The notes below the pieces were generated by a model that had not been told where the DNA came from, ran no database searches, and saw only the letters and a program-made list of their open reading frames with translations. A DNA stretch of 64,000 bases from Bradyrhizobium sp. WSM471 (GTDB lineage Bacteria; Pseudomonadota; Alphaproteobacteria; Rhizobiales; Xanthobacteraceae), in contig NZ_CM001442.1 in the NCBI RefSeq assembly GCF_000244915.1, positions 310,001 to 374,000 of the forward strand, written 5' to 3'. Shown here piece by piece: positions 54,753 to 64,000 of the stretch. A program made the position numbers and the translations under genes. Every line of letters begins with the position of its first letter. The first letter of the stretch is position 1.

Positions 54753-56711
54753 TCAAGCCGCCTTCTTCGGTGGCGCCTTGCGCTGGCGCAGGAAGCGGCC
54801 GAGCAGCTTGCGCTTGCCCTTGCGCGGGATCAGGTCGATGTCGCTGACGAGCTTGGCGCCGCCCTTGCGGCGCTCCAGCACGATCTTGCGGCTGTGGAAG
54901 GCTTCCAGCTCGACACGGTGCGCGACGCTGACGATGGTGGCCTTCGGCAGCTCGTCGGTGACCATCTTCATCATCTTGTCCTGGCTCTTCTCGTCGAGCG
55001 CCGAGGTCGCCTCGTCGAGCACCACGATATCAGGGTTGTGCAGCAACAGTCGCGCGAAAGCGAGGCGCTGCTTCTCGCCGCCGGACAGCGTCTGGTCCCA
55101 CGGTGCTTCTTCCTCGATCTTCTCCTTGAGATGGTCGAGGCCGACCTTGTGCAGGGCCTCGCCGATCTCCTCGACGGTCCAGTCGTCTTCCGCGCCGGGA
55201 TAGGCAACGGCGCGACGCAAGGAGCCGGATGGTACGTAGGGCCGCTGTGGCAGCATGAACAGCCGCCGGTCGGGATGGAAATTGACGCTGCCGCCACCCC
55301 ATGGCCAGAGCCCGGCGATGGCGCGCACCAGCGTGCTCTTGCCGGTGCCGGATTCGCCGGCCACCAGCAGCCGCTCGCCACGTTCGACCACCACCTCCGT
55401 CTCGCCAACCACGGCGGTACCGTCGTCGAGCGTGACCGAGAGATCCTTCAGCTCCAGCATGGCGTCGTTGCTGGTCTCGCCGCGCTTGATGCGGCCGAAG
55501 CCGTCGCCCTGCTCCGCGCGCTCGAGGCCGTCGAGCGACATCATCAGCGAGGCGATGCGGCGAGCGCAGGCATTCCAATCGGCGAGCCGCGGATAATTGT
55601 CGACCAGCCAGCCAAACGCGCTCTGCACGATGGTGAAGGCGGAAGCCGCCTGCATCACCTGACCCAGCGTCATGCTGCCGTCGAGGAATTTTGGCGCGCA
55701 GAGCAGCAGCGGCACGACCGGCGCAACGAGGCTCGATCCCTGCGACACCAGCGTGGTGCGCATGTGCTGACCCGCGAGCCGCGCCCATTGCCGCAGTACG
55801 TTGGTGAAATTGCGGTCGATGCCGTCGCGCTCTTCCGCCTCGCCGCCGAGCAGCGCGATGCTCTCGCCGTTCTCGCGCACGCGCGTCAGCGTGTAGCGGA
55901 AATCGGCTTCGGCCTGGTTCTTGTCCTCCGAGACCTGCACGAATTGGCGGCCGATCACCAGGATCGAGCCCGATGCGATTCCCGCATAAAGCATCGCGGC
56001 GATCACCAGGAAGCCGGGAATGGTCACCGACGATCCCGCAAGCGTGACGGTGAGCGCGCCGCCGATGGTCCAGAGCACGACGATGAAGGTCACGGCCGAC
56101 AGCAGCGCGGACGTCACGCCGGCGAGGAAATCCACCGGCGAATCGGTCGCGACGCGCAGATCCTCCGCGATCCGGTATTCCGGATTCTTATGGTCGCCGC
56201 TGACGAGATTGAGCTGGTAATAGCGGCCATTGCCGAGCCAGCGCGTCAGCACGCTGGCCGTCAGCCACGCCCGCCAGCGCCGCTGGATGCCCATGCGCGC
56301 GAACACTTGCGCCACGCCGAGCACGATGCTGCCGATCGCGAGCGGGAAGAACACCGCGGTGAGATGGAAGACGGTGGACGCCTCGCGCTTCTCGATCGCG
56401 TCGAAGATCGCGCGATTCCAGACATTGATGCCGTATTGGAAACCGACGGTGAGGACGATCAGCACGCCGAGGCCGATGGAGTAGAGCCACGCCAGCCGGT
56501 CGCCGTTGCGGCCCCAGAAGCCGCGCGCGCTGATCCAGAAGCGGGTGAGGAGATAGTCCTTGCGGGCCTGCTCGGCCTCTTCGGGCGATAGCTCCGGGTC
56601 GGGTTCGACCAGCTCGGGCGGCGGCGGAGCCACTTCCTCGCCGGTCTCGCCGACGATTTCGACAATGGGCGGCTTCTTGCCCGATTCGCGCTTTCTGGCC
56701 GGCTTTTGCAT
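54753..56711 (-). CDS. BacA/SbmA-type ABC transporter, fused membrane and ATPase domains
   Basis: A 652-residue half transporter of the SbmA/BacA-like ABC group (as in rhizobial BclA and E. coli YddA). A Pro/Glu-rich cytoplasmic N-terminus leads to about six helices (LYSIGLGVLIVLTVGFQYGI, PLAIGSIVLGVAQVF and others) with RWRAWLTASVLTRWL and DLRVATDS. The ATPase has Walker A AGESGTGKSTLV, signature TLSGGEKQRLAFARLL and Walker B IVVLDEATSALDE. Related proteins import peptides or long-chain lipid substrates; in symbionts BclA protects against plant peptides. Which substrate applies here is unknown. An EcfG promoter sits directly upstream. Confidence 0.88.
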   Translation of the reverse strand: MQKPARKRESGKKPPIVEIVGETGEEVAPPPPELVEPDPELSPEEAEQARKDYLLTRFWISARGFWGRNGDRLAWLYSIGLGVLIVLTVGFQYGINVWNRAIFDAIEKREASTVFHLTAVFFPLAIGSIVLGVAQVFARMGIQRRWRAWLTASVLTRWLGNGRYYQLNLVSGDHKNPEYRIAEDLRVATDSPVDFLAGVTSALLSAVTFIVVLWTIGGALTVTLAGSSVTIPGFLVIAAMLYAGIASGSILVIGRQFVQVSEDKNQAEADFRYTLTRVRENGESIALLGGEAEERDGIDRNFTNVLRQWARLAGQHMRTTLVSQGSSLVAPVVPLLLCAPKFLDGSMTLGQVMQAASAFTIVQSAFGWLVDNYPRLADWNACARRIASLMMSLDGLERAEQGDGFGRIKRGETSNDAMLELKDLSVTLDDGTAVVGETEVVVERGERLLVAGESGTGKSTLVRAIAGLWPWGGGSVNFHPDRRLFMLPQRPYVPSGSLRRAVAYPGAEDDWTVEEIGEALHKVGLDHLKEKIEEEAPWDQTLSGGEKQRLAFARLLLHNPDIVVLDEATSALDEKSQDKMMKMVTDELPKATIVSVAHRVELEAFHSRKIVLERRKGGAKLVSDIDLIPRKGKRKLLGRFLRQRKAPPKKAA

Positions 56712-56719
56712 GGCCGGAT

Positions 56720-56744
56720 AACGCAAGCTAAATCAAAAGGTTCC
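56720..56744 (-). promoter_or_regulatory. EcfG-type promoter directly before the ABC transporter
   Basis: On the minus strand GGAAC, 16 bases, CGTT: exact consensus, in the 53-base gap between the histidine kinase stop and the transporter ATG. The -10 ends 8 bases before the ATG at 56711, so the message would be nearly leaderless, or translation starts further in. Confidence 0.65.
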
Positions 56745-56764
56745 CGCAGGTTCCCAGTGTCGAC

Positions 56765-58939
56765 TCACTCAGCGGCGCCGTCGCGGACCCGGCGGAGCCG
56801 TGCGAACCGGTGCAGCACACGCGACAACTGATCGATCGCGTAGGGCTTCTGCACGAGCTCGACATCGATGTTGCCGTCCTGGGACAGCGCCTCGCTGTAG
56901 CCGGTGGTCAGCACGACCGGCACGCCGATGCCGCGGTCGCGGACCGCCTGCGCGAGATCGAGCCCGGTCATGCCGGGCATCACGATGTCCGAGAAGACGA
57001 CATCGAAGCGATCGGAATCCATAATCAGCTCGGCGAGTGCATCGGTTGCATTGTCGATCAGCGTGATGCTGTAGCCGAGCTCGGTGAGGCCGTCGGCCGC
57101 GAAATTGGCGAGCTCGATATTGTCCTCGACCAGCAGCACCGACATGCCGCTGCCGGCCACGGCCGGCGCGGTGTTCGGTGCCTGCCGCTGCGGCAACAAA
57201 TGCGGCGCCACGCGCGGCAGATAGAGCGCGAAGGTGCTGCCGCAGCCCACCTCGCTGGTGACTGTCACTTCGCCGCCGGACTGCCGGGCGAAGCCGAACA
57301 CCTGCGACAGGCCGAGACCGGTGCCGTGGCCGACCTGCTTGGTGGTGAAGAACGGCTCGAAGATGCGCTCCAGCCGCGCAGCCGGAATGCCGATGCCGGT
57401 GTCGCTGACGGCAATGCCGACGAAGCCATGTTTGCCGGAAAGGTCGTGGTTGCCAGGAAGGTCAGCGTTGCCCGAGACGGGAGCCCGTGTGTCCGCAATG
57501 GTCGCCGCGGCCTCGACCTTGAAGACGATCCTGCCCTTGCCGTGCATGGCATCGCGCGCATTCGTCGCCATGTTGATCAGCGCCGTCTCGAACTGGCTCG
57601 CATCGGCATCGACGAGGCAGGGCTCGGTCGGCAGCCGCATCGCGATTTCGATCGCGGGCCCGAGCAGCGTCGCGAGCATGTCCTGCAGCGACTGCAGCCG
57701 CGCGCCGACATCGAACACTTCCGGCTTCAAGGTCTGGCGCCGTGCGAAGGCGAGCAGCTGCGAGGTCAGCTTGGCCGCGCGCCCGACCGCGTCCGCGATG
57801 GCGGTGATGTAGCGCTGCCGCCGCTCCTCGCTCAGTTGCGGCCGGTTCAGCAGGTCGACGGAAGCGCGAATCACGGTCAGGAGGTTGTTGAAGTCGTGCG
57901 CGACGCCGCCGGTGAGCTGCCCGAGTGCCTCCAGGCGCTGGCTGTGCTTGAGCGCCTCCTCGGCTTCGCGCCGCGCTGCGGCCTCGGCCTGGAGATGCTG
58001 GGTGCGCCGGAACGCGAACGCCAGCAGCAGAAACAGCAGCGCGGTGGCGGGAATGCCGAACACCAGATGCTGGCCCATGGTGGCGAACCAGCGCTTGCGG
58101 ATCGCCGAGGTCTCCAGCCCCGCGCTGACATAGATCGGGTATTCGGCGATGCGTCGGTAGCCGATGCGCCGCTCGACCTCGTCCGACGGCCAGACGATGG
58201 TGATGAGGCCATGCTCGGGGTGAGCTGCGATGCTCCGGCCGACCGGCCCGTTAGGATCGAGCCTGACGTCGCGGTCCAGCCGCGGAAGATGCGCTAGCAC
58301 CACGCCGTCCGTGCGCCCCATCGCGAGGAAGCTGCCGGGATCGGAGCCGATCCTGGCATAAAAGCTCTCGAAATATTCCGGCAGGACAGAGGCCTGGATC
58401 ACGCCGATGAAGCTGCCGTCGTCGGAGCCGCGGCGGCGGCTGACTCCGAAGAAGCGCGCGCCCTGATAGGGCTGACGCGGCGTCAGGGGAACGCCGATGT
58501 AGCTGCCGATAGTCTGATCGACATGGGCCGCAAAGTAGTCGCGGTCCGCAAAGCTCTGCGCCGGCGGCGGTGAGGCCAGGCTGTTGACGAGCGACTTTCC
58601 GTCCGCATCGAAGATCCAGGCTGATTTCAGCTGCGGCAGCGAATCGGTCAGCTGCTTCAGGCGGCGGTGCAGGGCCGGTTCGCGCGCGCGGATGATGTCG
58701 TCGGGCATGCCGCGCACCACCTCGTTGATCTCGGCGAGGCTCCGGTCGATGGTCTCGAACACCTTGAGCGCGTGCTCGTGCGCGACATCGAGGGTGCGCT
58801 CGATCTCGCGGTCTGCGATGGCTTTTGTCGAGGTGTAGGAGATCGAGGCGGCGATCGCGAACAGTGCAATCGGCAGCGCCAGGGACGCGGCCATCATCCA
58901 CTGCAGCAATCTCAGCGAATTGCGTTGTGCGCCCTGCAC
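56765..58939 (-). CDS. Hybrid sensor histidine kinase with Cache-like sensor and receiver
   Basis: A 724-residue inner-membrane kinase. Helix 1 (LQWMMAASLALPIALFAIAA), a periplasmic double-Cache-like sensor (about 40-285, including DRDYFAAHVDQTIGSYIGVP), helix 2 (HLVFGIPATALLFLLLAFAF), then the kinase: H-box GGVAHDFNNLLTVIRASVDL, N-box NMATNARDAM, VSDTGIGIP, GTGLGLSQVFG. The C-terminal receiver has VLLVEDNIELA, FSDIVMPGMTGLD and VQKPY. The GTG at 58939 is chosen because GGAG lies six bases upstream. Signal and output partner are unknown. Confidence 0.92.
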   Translation of the reverse strand: MQGAQRNSLRLLQWMMAASLALPIALFAIAASISYTSTKAIADREIERTLDVAHEHALKVFETIDRSLAEINEVVRGMPDDIIRAREPALHRRLKQLTDSLPQLKSAWIFDADGKSLVNSLASPPPAQSFADRDYFAAHVDQTIGSYIGVPLTPRQPYQGARFFGVSRRRGSDDGSFIGVIQASVLPEYFESFYARIGSDPGSFLAMGRTDGVVLAHLPRLDRDVRLDPNGPVGRSIAAHPEHGLITIVWPSDEVERRIGYRRIAEYPIYVSAGLETSAIRKRWFATMGQHLVFGIPATALLFLLLAFAFRRTQHLQAEAAARREAEEALKHSQRLEALGQLTGGVAHDFNNLLTVIRASVDLLNRPQLSEERRQRYITAIADAVGRAAKLTSQLLAFARRQTLKPEVFDVGARLQSLQDMLATLLGPAIEIAMRLPTEPCLVDADASQFETALINMATNARDAMHGKGRIVFKVEAAATIADTRAPVSGNADLPGNHDLSGKHGFVGIAVSDTGIGIPAARLERIFEPFFTTKQVGHGTGLGLSQVFGFARQSGGEVTVTSEVGCGSTFALYLPRVAPHLLPQRQAPNTAPAVAGSGMSVLLVEDNIELANFAADGLTELGYSITLIDNATDALAELIMDSDRFDVVFSDIVMPGMTGLDLAQAVRDRGIGVPVVLTTGYSEALSQDGNIDVELVQKPYAIDQLSRVLHRFARLRRVRDGAAE

Positions 58940-59128
58940 GGTCGCTCCGGTCCCACACCGGAGAGCATACTTGAATTTCGCGCCGGGAAGGAAGCGGCTT
59001 GTAGCGTGAACCAGAGGTTGCAATCCCCCGGCTCGCCCGTGCAGGGGCGGAGGCAAAATCTACTCGAACACCTGCCCGCCGTAGAATGCCCCGGCCGTTC
59101 CGGCCGGGGATCGCAGCATGAATGACGC

Positions 59129-59911
59129 CTAGATCTGGCGCTCGACCATCTTGAGCTTGAGCTCCGCGATGGCCTCCGCCGGGTTGAGGCCCTTCGGGCA
59201 GGCCTTGGCGCAGTTCATGATGGTGTGGCAGCGATAGAGGCGGAACGGGTCCTCGAGATTGTCGAGCCGCTCGCCGGTCGCTTCATCCCGCGAATCCGAC
59301 ACCCAGCGGTTGGCCTGGAGCAGCGCGGCGGGACCGAGATAGCGCTCGCTGTTCCACCAATAGCTCGGGCACGAGGTCGAGCAGCAGGCGCAGAGGATGC
59401 ACTCGTAGAGGCCGTCGAGCTTCTCGCGGTCTTCGTGGCTCTGCTTCCATTCCTTCTGCGGCGTCGGCGACGTCGTCTTCAGCCACGGCTCGACCGAAGC
59501 GTACTGTGCATAGAAATTGGTGAGGTCGGGGATGAGGTCCTTCACGACAGGCTGGTGCGGCAGCGGATTGATCTTCACCGCGCCGTCCTTCACGTCGTGC
59601 ATCGAGCGGGTGCAGGCCAGCGTGTTCTGGCCGTCGATGTTCATCGCGCAGGAGCCGCAGACGCCTTCGCGGCAGGAGCGGCGGAAGGTCAGCGATGGGT
59701 CGATGTTGTTCTTGATCCAGATCAGGCCGTCCAGCACCATCGGCCCGCAATCCTGGGTGTCGACGTAATAGGTGTCGACGCTCGGATTCTTGCCGTCGTC
59801 CGGATTCCAGCGGTAGACGCGGAATTCGCGAGTTTCAGTCGCGCCCGCGGGCTTCGGCCAGGTCTTGCCGCCGGTGATCTTTGAGTTCTTCGGAAGTGCG
59901 AATTCAACCAT
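59129..59911 (-). CDS. sdhB: Succinate dehydrogenase iron-sulfur subunit
   Basis: The 260-residue electron-transfer subunit of complex II. The 2Fe-2S site is [17 protein letters not shown] with a later CTRS; the 4Fe-4S and 3Fe-4S sites are [16 protein letters not shown] and [17 protein letters not shown]. It carries electrons from SdhA flavin to ubiquinone in the membrane. Last gene of sdhCDAB, 42 bases after sdhA. Confidence 0.98.
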   Translation of the reverse strand: MVEFALPKNSKITGGKTWPKPAGATETREFRVYRWNPDDGKNPSVDTYYVDTQDCGPMVLDGLIWIKNNIDPSLTFRRSCREGVCGSCAMNIDGQNTLACTRSMHDVKDGAVKINPLPHQPVVKDLIPDLTNFYAQYASVEPWLKTTSPTPQKEWKQSHEDREKLDGLYECILCACCSTSCPSYWWNSERYLGPAALLQANRWVSDSRDEATGERLDNLEDPFRLYRCHTIMNCAKACPKGLNPAEAIAELKLKMVERQI

Positions 59912-59953
59912 TTCGATAAAGCTTTCGCTGTTCGCTCAGTACACGCGCGCCGT

Positions 59954-61804
59954 TTAGTAAACGCGAGCTTTCGGCGGGATGTACTGCACGTCGTTGGTCA
60001 TGGTGTAGTCGTGAACCGGGCGGTACTCGATCTTGACCTTGCCGGAATCTTCCAGCCAGGCCAGCGTGTGCTTCATCCAGTTCTTGTCGTCGCGCTCGGA
60101 GAAGTCCTCGCGGGCATGCGCGCCGCGGCTCTCGGTGCGGTTGGCGGCCGAGTTCATCGTCACCACCGCCTGCGCGATCAGATTGTCGAATTCGAGCGTC
60201 TCGATCAGGTCGGAATTCCACACCAGCGAGCGGTCGGACACGGCGATGTCGGTGATGCCGCTATGGACCTTCTCGATCAGGTTCTGGCCTTCGCTCAGGA
60301 TGTCGCCGGTGCGGAACACCGCGCAATTGTTCTGCATCACGTGCTGCATGCCTTCGCGCAGCTTGGCGGTCGGGGTGCCGCCGGAGGCGTAGCGGTAATG
60401 GTCGAGCCGGCCGAGCGCCAGATCGGACGAGTTCGCCGGCAATTCCGGCTGGCTGGCGTTCGGTGTGAGCTTCTCGGCGAGGCGCAGCGCCGCGGCGCGG
60501 CCGAACACGACGAGGTCGATCAGCGAGTTGGAGCCGAGGCGGTTGGCGCCGTGCACGGACACACAGGCGGCCTCGCCGATCGCCATCAGGCCGGGGATGA
60601 TGGCGTTGTCGTCGCCGTCCTTCTTGGTCAGGACTTCGCCGTGATAATTCGTCGGGATGCCGCCCATGTTGTAGTGCACGGTCGGCACGATCGGAATCGG
60701 CTCGCGCGTCACGTCGACATTGGCGAAGATCTTTGCGGATTCCGAGATGCCCGGCAGGCGCTCGGCCAGCACCGCGGGGTCGAGATGGTCGAGATGAAGG
60801 AAGATGTGGTCCTTCTTTTTGCCGACGCCGCGCCCCTCCCGGATCTCGATGGTCATCGCGCGCGAGACGACGTCACGCGAGGCCAGATCCTTGGCGGAGG
60901 GCGCATAGCGCTCCATGAAGCGCTCGCCCTCGGAGTTGACGAGATAGCCGCCTTCGCCGCGCGCACCTTCGGTGACGAGACAGCCGGAGCCGTAGATGCC
61001 GGTCGGGTGGAACTGCACGAACTCCATGTCCTGCATCGGCAGGCCGGCGCGCAGCACCATGCCGCCGCCATCGCCGGTGCAGGTGTGCGCCGAGGTGCAG
61101 GACGCGTAGGCGCGGCCATAGCCGCCGGTCGCCAGAATCACGGACTGGGCGCGGAAGCGGTGCAGCGTGCCGTCGTCGAGCTTGAGCGCGATGACGCCGC
61201 GGCAGGTGCCCTGGTCGTCCATGATCAGGTCGATGGCAAAGAACTCGATGAAGAACTCGGCCGCGTGGCGCAGCGACTGGCCGTACATCGTGTGCAGCAT
61301 GGCGTGGCCGGTGCGGTCGGCGGCAGCGCAGGTGCGCTGCGCCTGGCCCTTGCCGTAGTCCAGCGTCATGCCGCCGAACGGGCGCTGGTAGATCTTGCCG
61401 TCTTCGGTGCGCGAGAACGGCACGCCCCAGTGCTCGAGCTCGTAGACCGCCTCGGGCGCGTTGCGAACCATGTATTCGATCGCGTCCTGGTCGCCCAGCC
61501 AGTCCGACCCCTTCACGGTGTCGTACATGTGCCAGCGCCAGTCGTCCTTGTGCATATTGCCGAGGGACGCCGAGATGCCGCCCTGCGCCGCGACCGTGTG
61601 CGAGCGGGTCGGAAACACCTTGGTAATGCAGGCGGTGCGGAGGCCGGCTTCGCTGCAGCCGACCACGGCGCGCAAGCCCGCGCCGCCGGCGCCGACCACG
61701 ACGACGTCGTAGGTGTGGTCTTCAATCGGATAGGCTTTGCCGTTGGTGGCGGGAGCGCCGTTGGCCTTGCCATTGGTATCTGTGGCCGATGTTCCGGTTG
61801 GCAT
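59954..61804 (-). CDS. sdhA: Succinate dehydrogenase flavoprotein subunit
   Basis: The 616-residue catalytic subunit, oxidising succinate to fumarate at the cytoplasmic face of the inner membrane. FAD site [20 protein letters not shown]; the covalent-flavin histidine is in [19 protein letters not shown]; active-site segments include [20 protein letters not shown] and [19 protein letters not shown]. The short Thr/Asn/Gly-rich N-terminal tail before YPIEDHTYD is variable. It starts three bases after sdhD. Confidence 0.98.
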   Translation of the reverse strand: MPTGTSATDTNGKANGAPATNGKAYPIEDHTYDVVVVGAGGAGLRAVVGCSEAGLRTACITKVFPTRSHTVAAQGGISASLGNMHKDDWRWHMYDTVKGSDWLGDQDAIEYMVRNAPEAVYELEHWGVPFSRTEDGKIYQRPFGGMTLDYGKGQAQRTCAAADRTGHAMLHTMYGQSLRHAAEFFIEFFAIDLIMDDQGTCRGVIALKLDDGTLHRFRAQSVILATGGYGRAYASCTSAHTCTGDGGGMVLRAGLPMQDMEFVQFHPTGIYGSGCLVTEGARGEGGYLVNSEGERFMERYAPSAKDLASRDVVSRAMTIEIREGRGVGKKKDHIFLHLDHLDPAVLAERLPGISESAKIFANVDVTREPIPIVPTVHYNMGGIPTNYHGEVLTKKDGDDNAIIPGLMAIGEAACVSVHGANRLGSNSLIDLVVFGRAAALRLAEKLTPNASQPELPANSSDLALGRLDHYRYASGGTPTAKLREGMQHVMQNNCAVFRTGDILSEGQNLIEKVHSGITDIAVSDRSLVWNSDLIETLEFDNLIAQAVVTMNSAANRTESRGAHAREDFSERDDKNWMKHTLAWLEDSGKVKIEYRPVHDYTMTNDVQYIPPKARVY

Positions 61805-61807
61805 GGC

Positions 61808-62224
61808 TTAGACTCCGGAGGAAAGTTTCAGGATCGCGTAGGTCGAGGCCAGCGCCACGGCGAACGAGAAGAAGTTGTTGAGCATGATCGAGATGAGCTT
61901 CAGCTTCTCGTTATGGATGTAGTCCTCGATCACGACCTGCATTCCGATCTTCATGTGCCAGGCGCTGGCGAAGATGAAGAGCAGCAGGATCACCGCGACC
62001 GGCAGCGAGCCCAGGATCTGTGCGGCACCGGCCTGGTTGCGGCCGAGCAGCATCATCACGATCACGATCACAGGGATCATCAGCAGCGTCATGGCGACGC
62101 CGGTGATGCGCTGGCGCCAGAAATCGGAGGTGCCCGAATGCGCCGCGCCGAGATTGCGCACGCGGCCGAGCGGGGTGCGCATGGAGGAGCCCTTCGGAGC
62201 GCCGTGGGATTCGTCGAAACTCAT
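61808..62224 (-). CDS. sdhD: Succinate dehydrogenase membrane anchor subunit
   Basis: A 138-residue anchor with three helices: VAMTLLMIPVIVIVMMLLG, LPVAVILLLFIFASAWHMKI and MLNNFFSFAVALASTYAILK. The segment SAWHMKIGMQVVIEDYIHNE carries the haem/quinone-site His and Asp-Tyr of the family. Its start overlaps the sdhC stop by 4 bases (ATGA). Confidence 0.96.
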   Translation of the reverse strand: MSFDESHGAPKGSSMRTPLGRVRNLGAAHSGTSDFWRQRITGVAMTLLMIPVIVIVMMLLGRNQAGAAQILGSLPVAVILLLFIFASAWHMKIGMQVVIEDYIHNEKLKLISIMLNNFFSFAVALASTYAILKLSSGV

Positions 62225-62619
62225 CGTCCGCCTCCGATCGCGTAGGCGATGATCCAGACCAGGACCGTGAGCACGACGCCACCGATCAACGCGCCCCAGG
62301 TCAACGCTTCGCGCTCATTGGCCTTGAAGCCGTAGCCGAGGTCCCAGACGAAATGCCGGATGCCGCTGAGCATGTGGTGCATCAGCGCCCAGGTGAAGCC
62401 GAACACGATCAGCCGGCCGATGATGCTGCCGGTGAAGGCCTGGACGTGGCTGTAGGCGGCGGGGCCCGAGGCCGCCGCAATCAGCCACCAGGCCAGCAGC
62501 AGCGTTCCGGCGTAGAGGGCAATTCCGGTGGCGCGATGGACGATGGAAAGGGCCATCGTCAGCGTCCAGCGGTAGGTCTGTATGTGCGGTGAAAGCGGTC
62601 GTTCGATCCGTGCGGTCAT
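62221..62619 (-). CDS. sdhC: Succinate dehydrogenase cytochrome b556 subunit
   Basis: A 132-residue haem-binding membrane subunit. The signature RPLSPHIQTYRWTLTMALSI and SIVHRATGIALYAG, then the haem histidine in MHHMLSGIRHFVWDLG, fit SdhC. Three helices. The ATG at 62619 gives the family N-terminus MTARIERPLSP; longer frames are not supported. First gene of the operon; promoter must lie in the 62620-63139 gap. Confidence 0.96.
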   Translation of the reverse strand: MTARIERPLSPHIQTYRWTLTMALSIVHRATGIALYAGTLLLAWWLIAAASGPAAYSHVQAFTGSIIGRLIVFGFTWALMHHMLSGIRHFVWDLGYGFKANEREALTWGALIGGVVLTVLVWIIAYAIGGGR

Positions 62620-63139
62620 GGGCTTCAATTGCTTTATTGCGGCCCAGCATGGGGCGCGCGGGGATCGCGAAAGGTCGGCTCTATTTACGGAGTCGATTTC
62701 ACCTGCGCAATCACCAAATCGCCATAAATCGAACTTGGGTTCAGCTCTAGGCCCTTGATGTAACAAGGCCAATCGGGCACTTGGTATACCAGAGCGGTGG
62801 CGCACCGGCTAAAGATCGAACATAAATTCATCTCTTACAATGGGCCCCGAGACGCATTGAAATTACTATTGGAACGGCTCTAAGCCGCTACGGGCCGGCC
62901 AGGGTTCGAACCAGTCGGTTCATGACGTCCGAGCCGGCAGGGACGGTCGGCGAGCAACCCCTAATTTCCGCCGAGCGCGCCGATTTTTCGCGAGACGGGC
63001 GGATATGCGCACCCCGCATCCCACCCCAGACCGGCGATGCGGCGGTCGACCCGCCAAATCAGATCGCTTAGAGCATTGCGGGTAGCTGTCCGAGCGATGC
63101 ATCGGAGAAGTTGCGAGCCATCGCCGGGGCGGGTCAGGG
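62620..63139. other. Divergent intergenic region between sdhC and the TauE/SafE-type permease
   Basis: 520 bases without a convincing gene. It should hold the sdh promoter (minus strand) and the permease promoter (plus strand). The only exact symmetric motif found is TGGTATACCA at 62782-62791. No dispersed palindrome of families A-D is present. Confidence 0.5.
62782..62791. promoter_or_regulatory. 10-bp perfect palindrome, possible operator
   Basis: TGGTATACCA, flanked by T on the left, resembles operators of GntR-type regulators (TGGT-ACCA halves). It lies about 165 bases upstream of sdhC. No regulator gene is adjacent. Confidence 0.35.
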
Positions 63140-64000
63140 GTGATTGCAGGACTTGGTATCAAGGAGATTGCCGAGCTCGCGCTGCTGCTGATCGCAACGG
63201 GCGCGCTCTCCGGATTCTTGGCCGGCGTGTTCGGCATCGGCGGCGGCGCGATTCTGGTGCCGGTATTCTACGAGTGCTTCCGCATCGCGGGTGTGCCGCT
63301 GGAGGTGCGGATGCCGCTCTGCATCGGTACCTCCCTTGCTGTCATTATTCCGACCTCGATCCGTTCGTTCCAGGCGCATTACAGGCGCGGCGCCGTCGAT
63401 CTTGCGATCCTTCGGGTCTGGTGGCTGCCGATCCTGATCGGCGTCGTCGCCGGCAGCGTGGTCGCGCGCTACGCACCGGAGCGGCTGTTCAAGATCGTGT
63501 TCGTCGCCGTTGCCTGGTCGGCCGCGGTACGGCTGATCTTCGCGCGCGCGAGCTGGAAGCTCGGCGATGATTTGCCGAAGGGGCCGCTGATGCGAGTCTA
63601 CGGCTTCTGCGTCGGCATTTTATCGACCCTGATGGGCATCGGCGGCGGACTGTTTTCGAATCTGCTGATGACCTTCTACGGCCGCCCAATCCATCAGGCG
63701 GTCGCGACCTCGTCGGCCCTCGCGGTGCTGATCTCGATCCCCGGTGCGCTCGGCTACATCTATGCCGGCTGGCCTGCGGCCGCGCACTATCCCGGCGTTG
63801 CAGCCCTGCAAGTCCCGTTCGCGTTCGGCTACGTCTCGCTGATCGGCGCCGTGCTGGTGATGCCGATGAGCCTCGTGACGGCGCCGCTTGGCGTCAGAGC
63901 CGCGCATGCGATGTCCAAGCGAAGGCTGGAAGTCGCGTTCGGGTGCTATCTGTTTATTGTCGGCAGCCGGTTTGTGATGAGTTTGGTGGGCGGGCTCTGA
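63140..64000 (+). CDS. TSUP family permease (TauE/SafE)
   Basis: A 286-residue inner-membrane protein with about eight helices in two related halves. The family motifs GFLAGVFGIGGGAILVPVFY and GILSTLMGIGGGLFSNLLM are the paired GxGGG repeats. Members export sulfite, sulfoacetate or other organosulfur anions; the substrate here is unknown. The start is a GTG at 63140 with a G-rich upstream stretch; the stop codon is the last three bases of the window, so the gene is complete. Confidence 0.92.
   Translation: MIAGLGIKEIAELALLLIATGALSGFLAGVFGIGGGAILVPVFYECFRIAGVPLEVRMPLCIGTSLAVIIPTSIRSFQAHYRRGAVDLAILRVWWLPILIGVVAGSVVARYAPERLFKIVFVAVAWSAAVRLIFARASWKLGDDLPKGPLMRVYGFCVGILSTLMGIGGGLFSNLLMTFYGRPIHQAVATSSALAVLISIPGALGYIYAGWPAAAHYPGVAALQVPFAFGYVSLIGAVLVMPMSLVTAPLGVRAAHAMSKRRLEVAFGCYLFIVGSRFVMSLVGGL

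Noticed and set aside
54312..56591. Long plus-strand frame opposite the ABC transporter
   Set aside because: Composition is Arg/His-rich shadow coding with no known domain; the minus-strand ABC motifs are unambiguous.
60011..62245. Long open frame on the plus strand opposite sdhA/sdhD
   Set aside because: It is fully antisense to proven sdh genes, has no ribosome site or recognisable domain, and long antisense frames are expected in high-GC coding DNA.

Overview
The window reads as a chromosomal segment of a Bradyrhizobium-like alphaproteobacterium (Rhizobiales). This rests on high-GC coding sequence, alphaproteobacterial gene orders (tsaD-gpsA; hemD-Mic60-hemY; sdhC-sdhD-sdhA-sdhB), several families of intergenic palindromic repeats, GGAAC-N16-CGTT promoters of the EcfG type, and housekeeping proteins of alphaproteobacterial type. 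The organism call is inference from gene content; no marker RNA gene is present. Most of the window is ordinary core genome. One insertion sequence is present, and no prophage, CRISPR array or rRNA was seen.

Layout. 1-4.8 kb: truncated L,D-transpeptidase, acetyl-CoA synthetase, bacterial topoisomerase IB, SRPBCC protein. 4.8-12.6 kb: a soluble class III cyclase, the tsaD-gpsA-EVE operon, then hemD, the alphaproteobacterial Mic60/mitofilin homologue and hemY, followed by tRNA-Thr(CGU). 12.8-17 kb: small secreted proteins with CRP-type sites upstream, a polysaccharide deacetylase and an MFS transporter. 17-25 kb: Tat-exported hydrolase, cytochrome P450, zinc-ribbon cyclase, TerB-like protein, SDR, glutamine amidotransferase, enoyl-CoA hydratase, tRNA-Ala(CGC). 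25.5-29.9 kb: YggT, DUF167, FolD, pyrophosphatase, GNAT, an exported hydrolase and a DCC protein. 29.9-31.5 kb: an IS110-family element inserted in an intergenic palindromic repeat. 31.5-38.9 kb: amine oxidase, TypA, a three-gene lipid-enzyme-like cassette (Lgt-like, Tes-like radical SAM, small membrane protein), a Crp/Fnr regulator and a receiver protein. 38.9-50 kb: PhoD phosphatase, TAXI binding protein, pterin dehydratase, quinone oxidoreductase, DECR-like SDR, IalB-like protein, RlmN, PAP2 phosphatase, ArgG. 50-59 kb: Pro-rich OmpA protein, EcfG-promoter genes, FkbM methyltransferase, BacA/SbmA-type ABC transporter, hybrid histidine kinase. 59-64 kb: the sdhCDAB operon and a TauE/SafE permease.

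How parts may work together. Two class III cyclases and three CRP-type operators suggest local cAMP signalling, with the sites in front of small secreted-protein genes. Two exact EcfG-type promoters place a PNPOx-fold protein and the ABC transporter under the general stress sigma factor. The most novel-looking items are the translationally coupled Lgt-like/Tes-like radical SAM cassette, which may modify membrane lipids or lipid-anchored proteins, and the IS110 element, whose two ends can be read to the base because it split a known repeat and whose upstream leader is the expected place for a bridge RNA.
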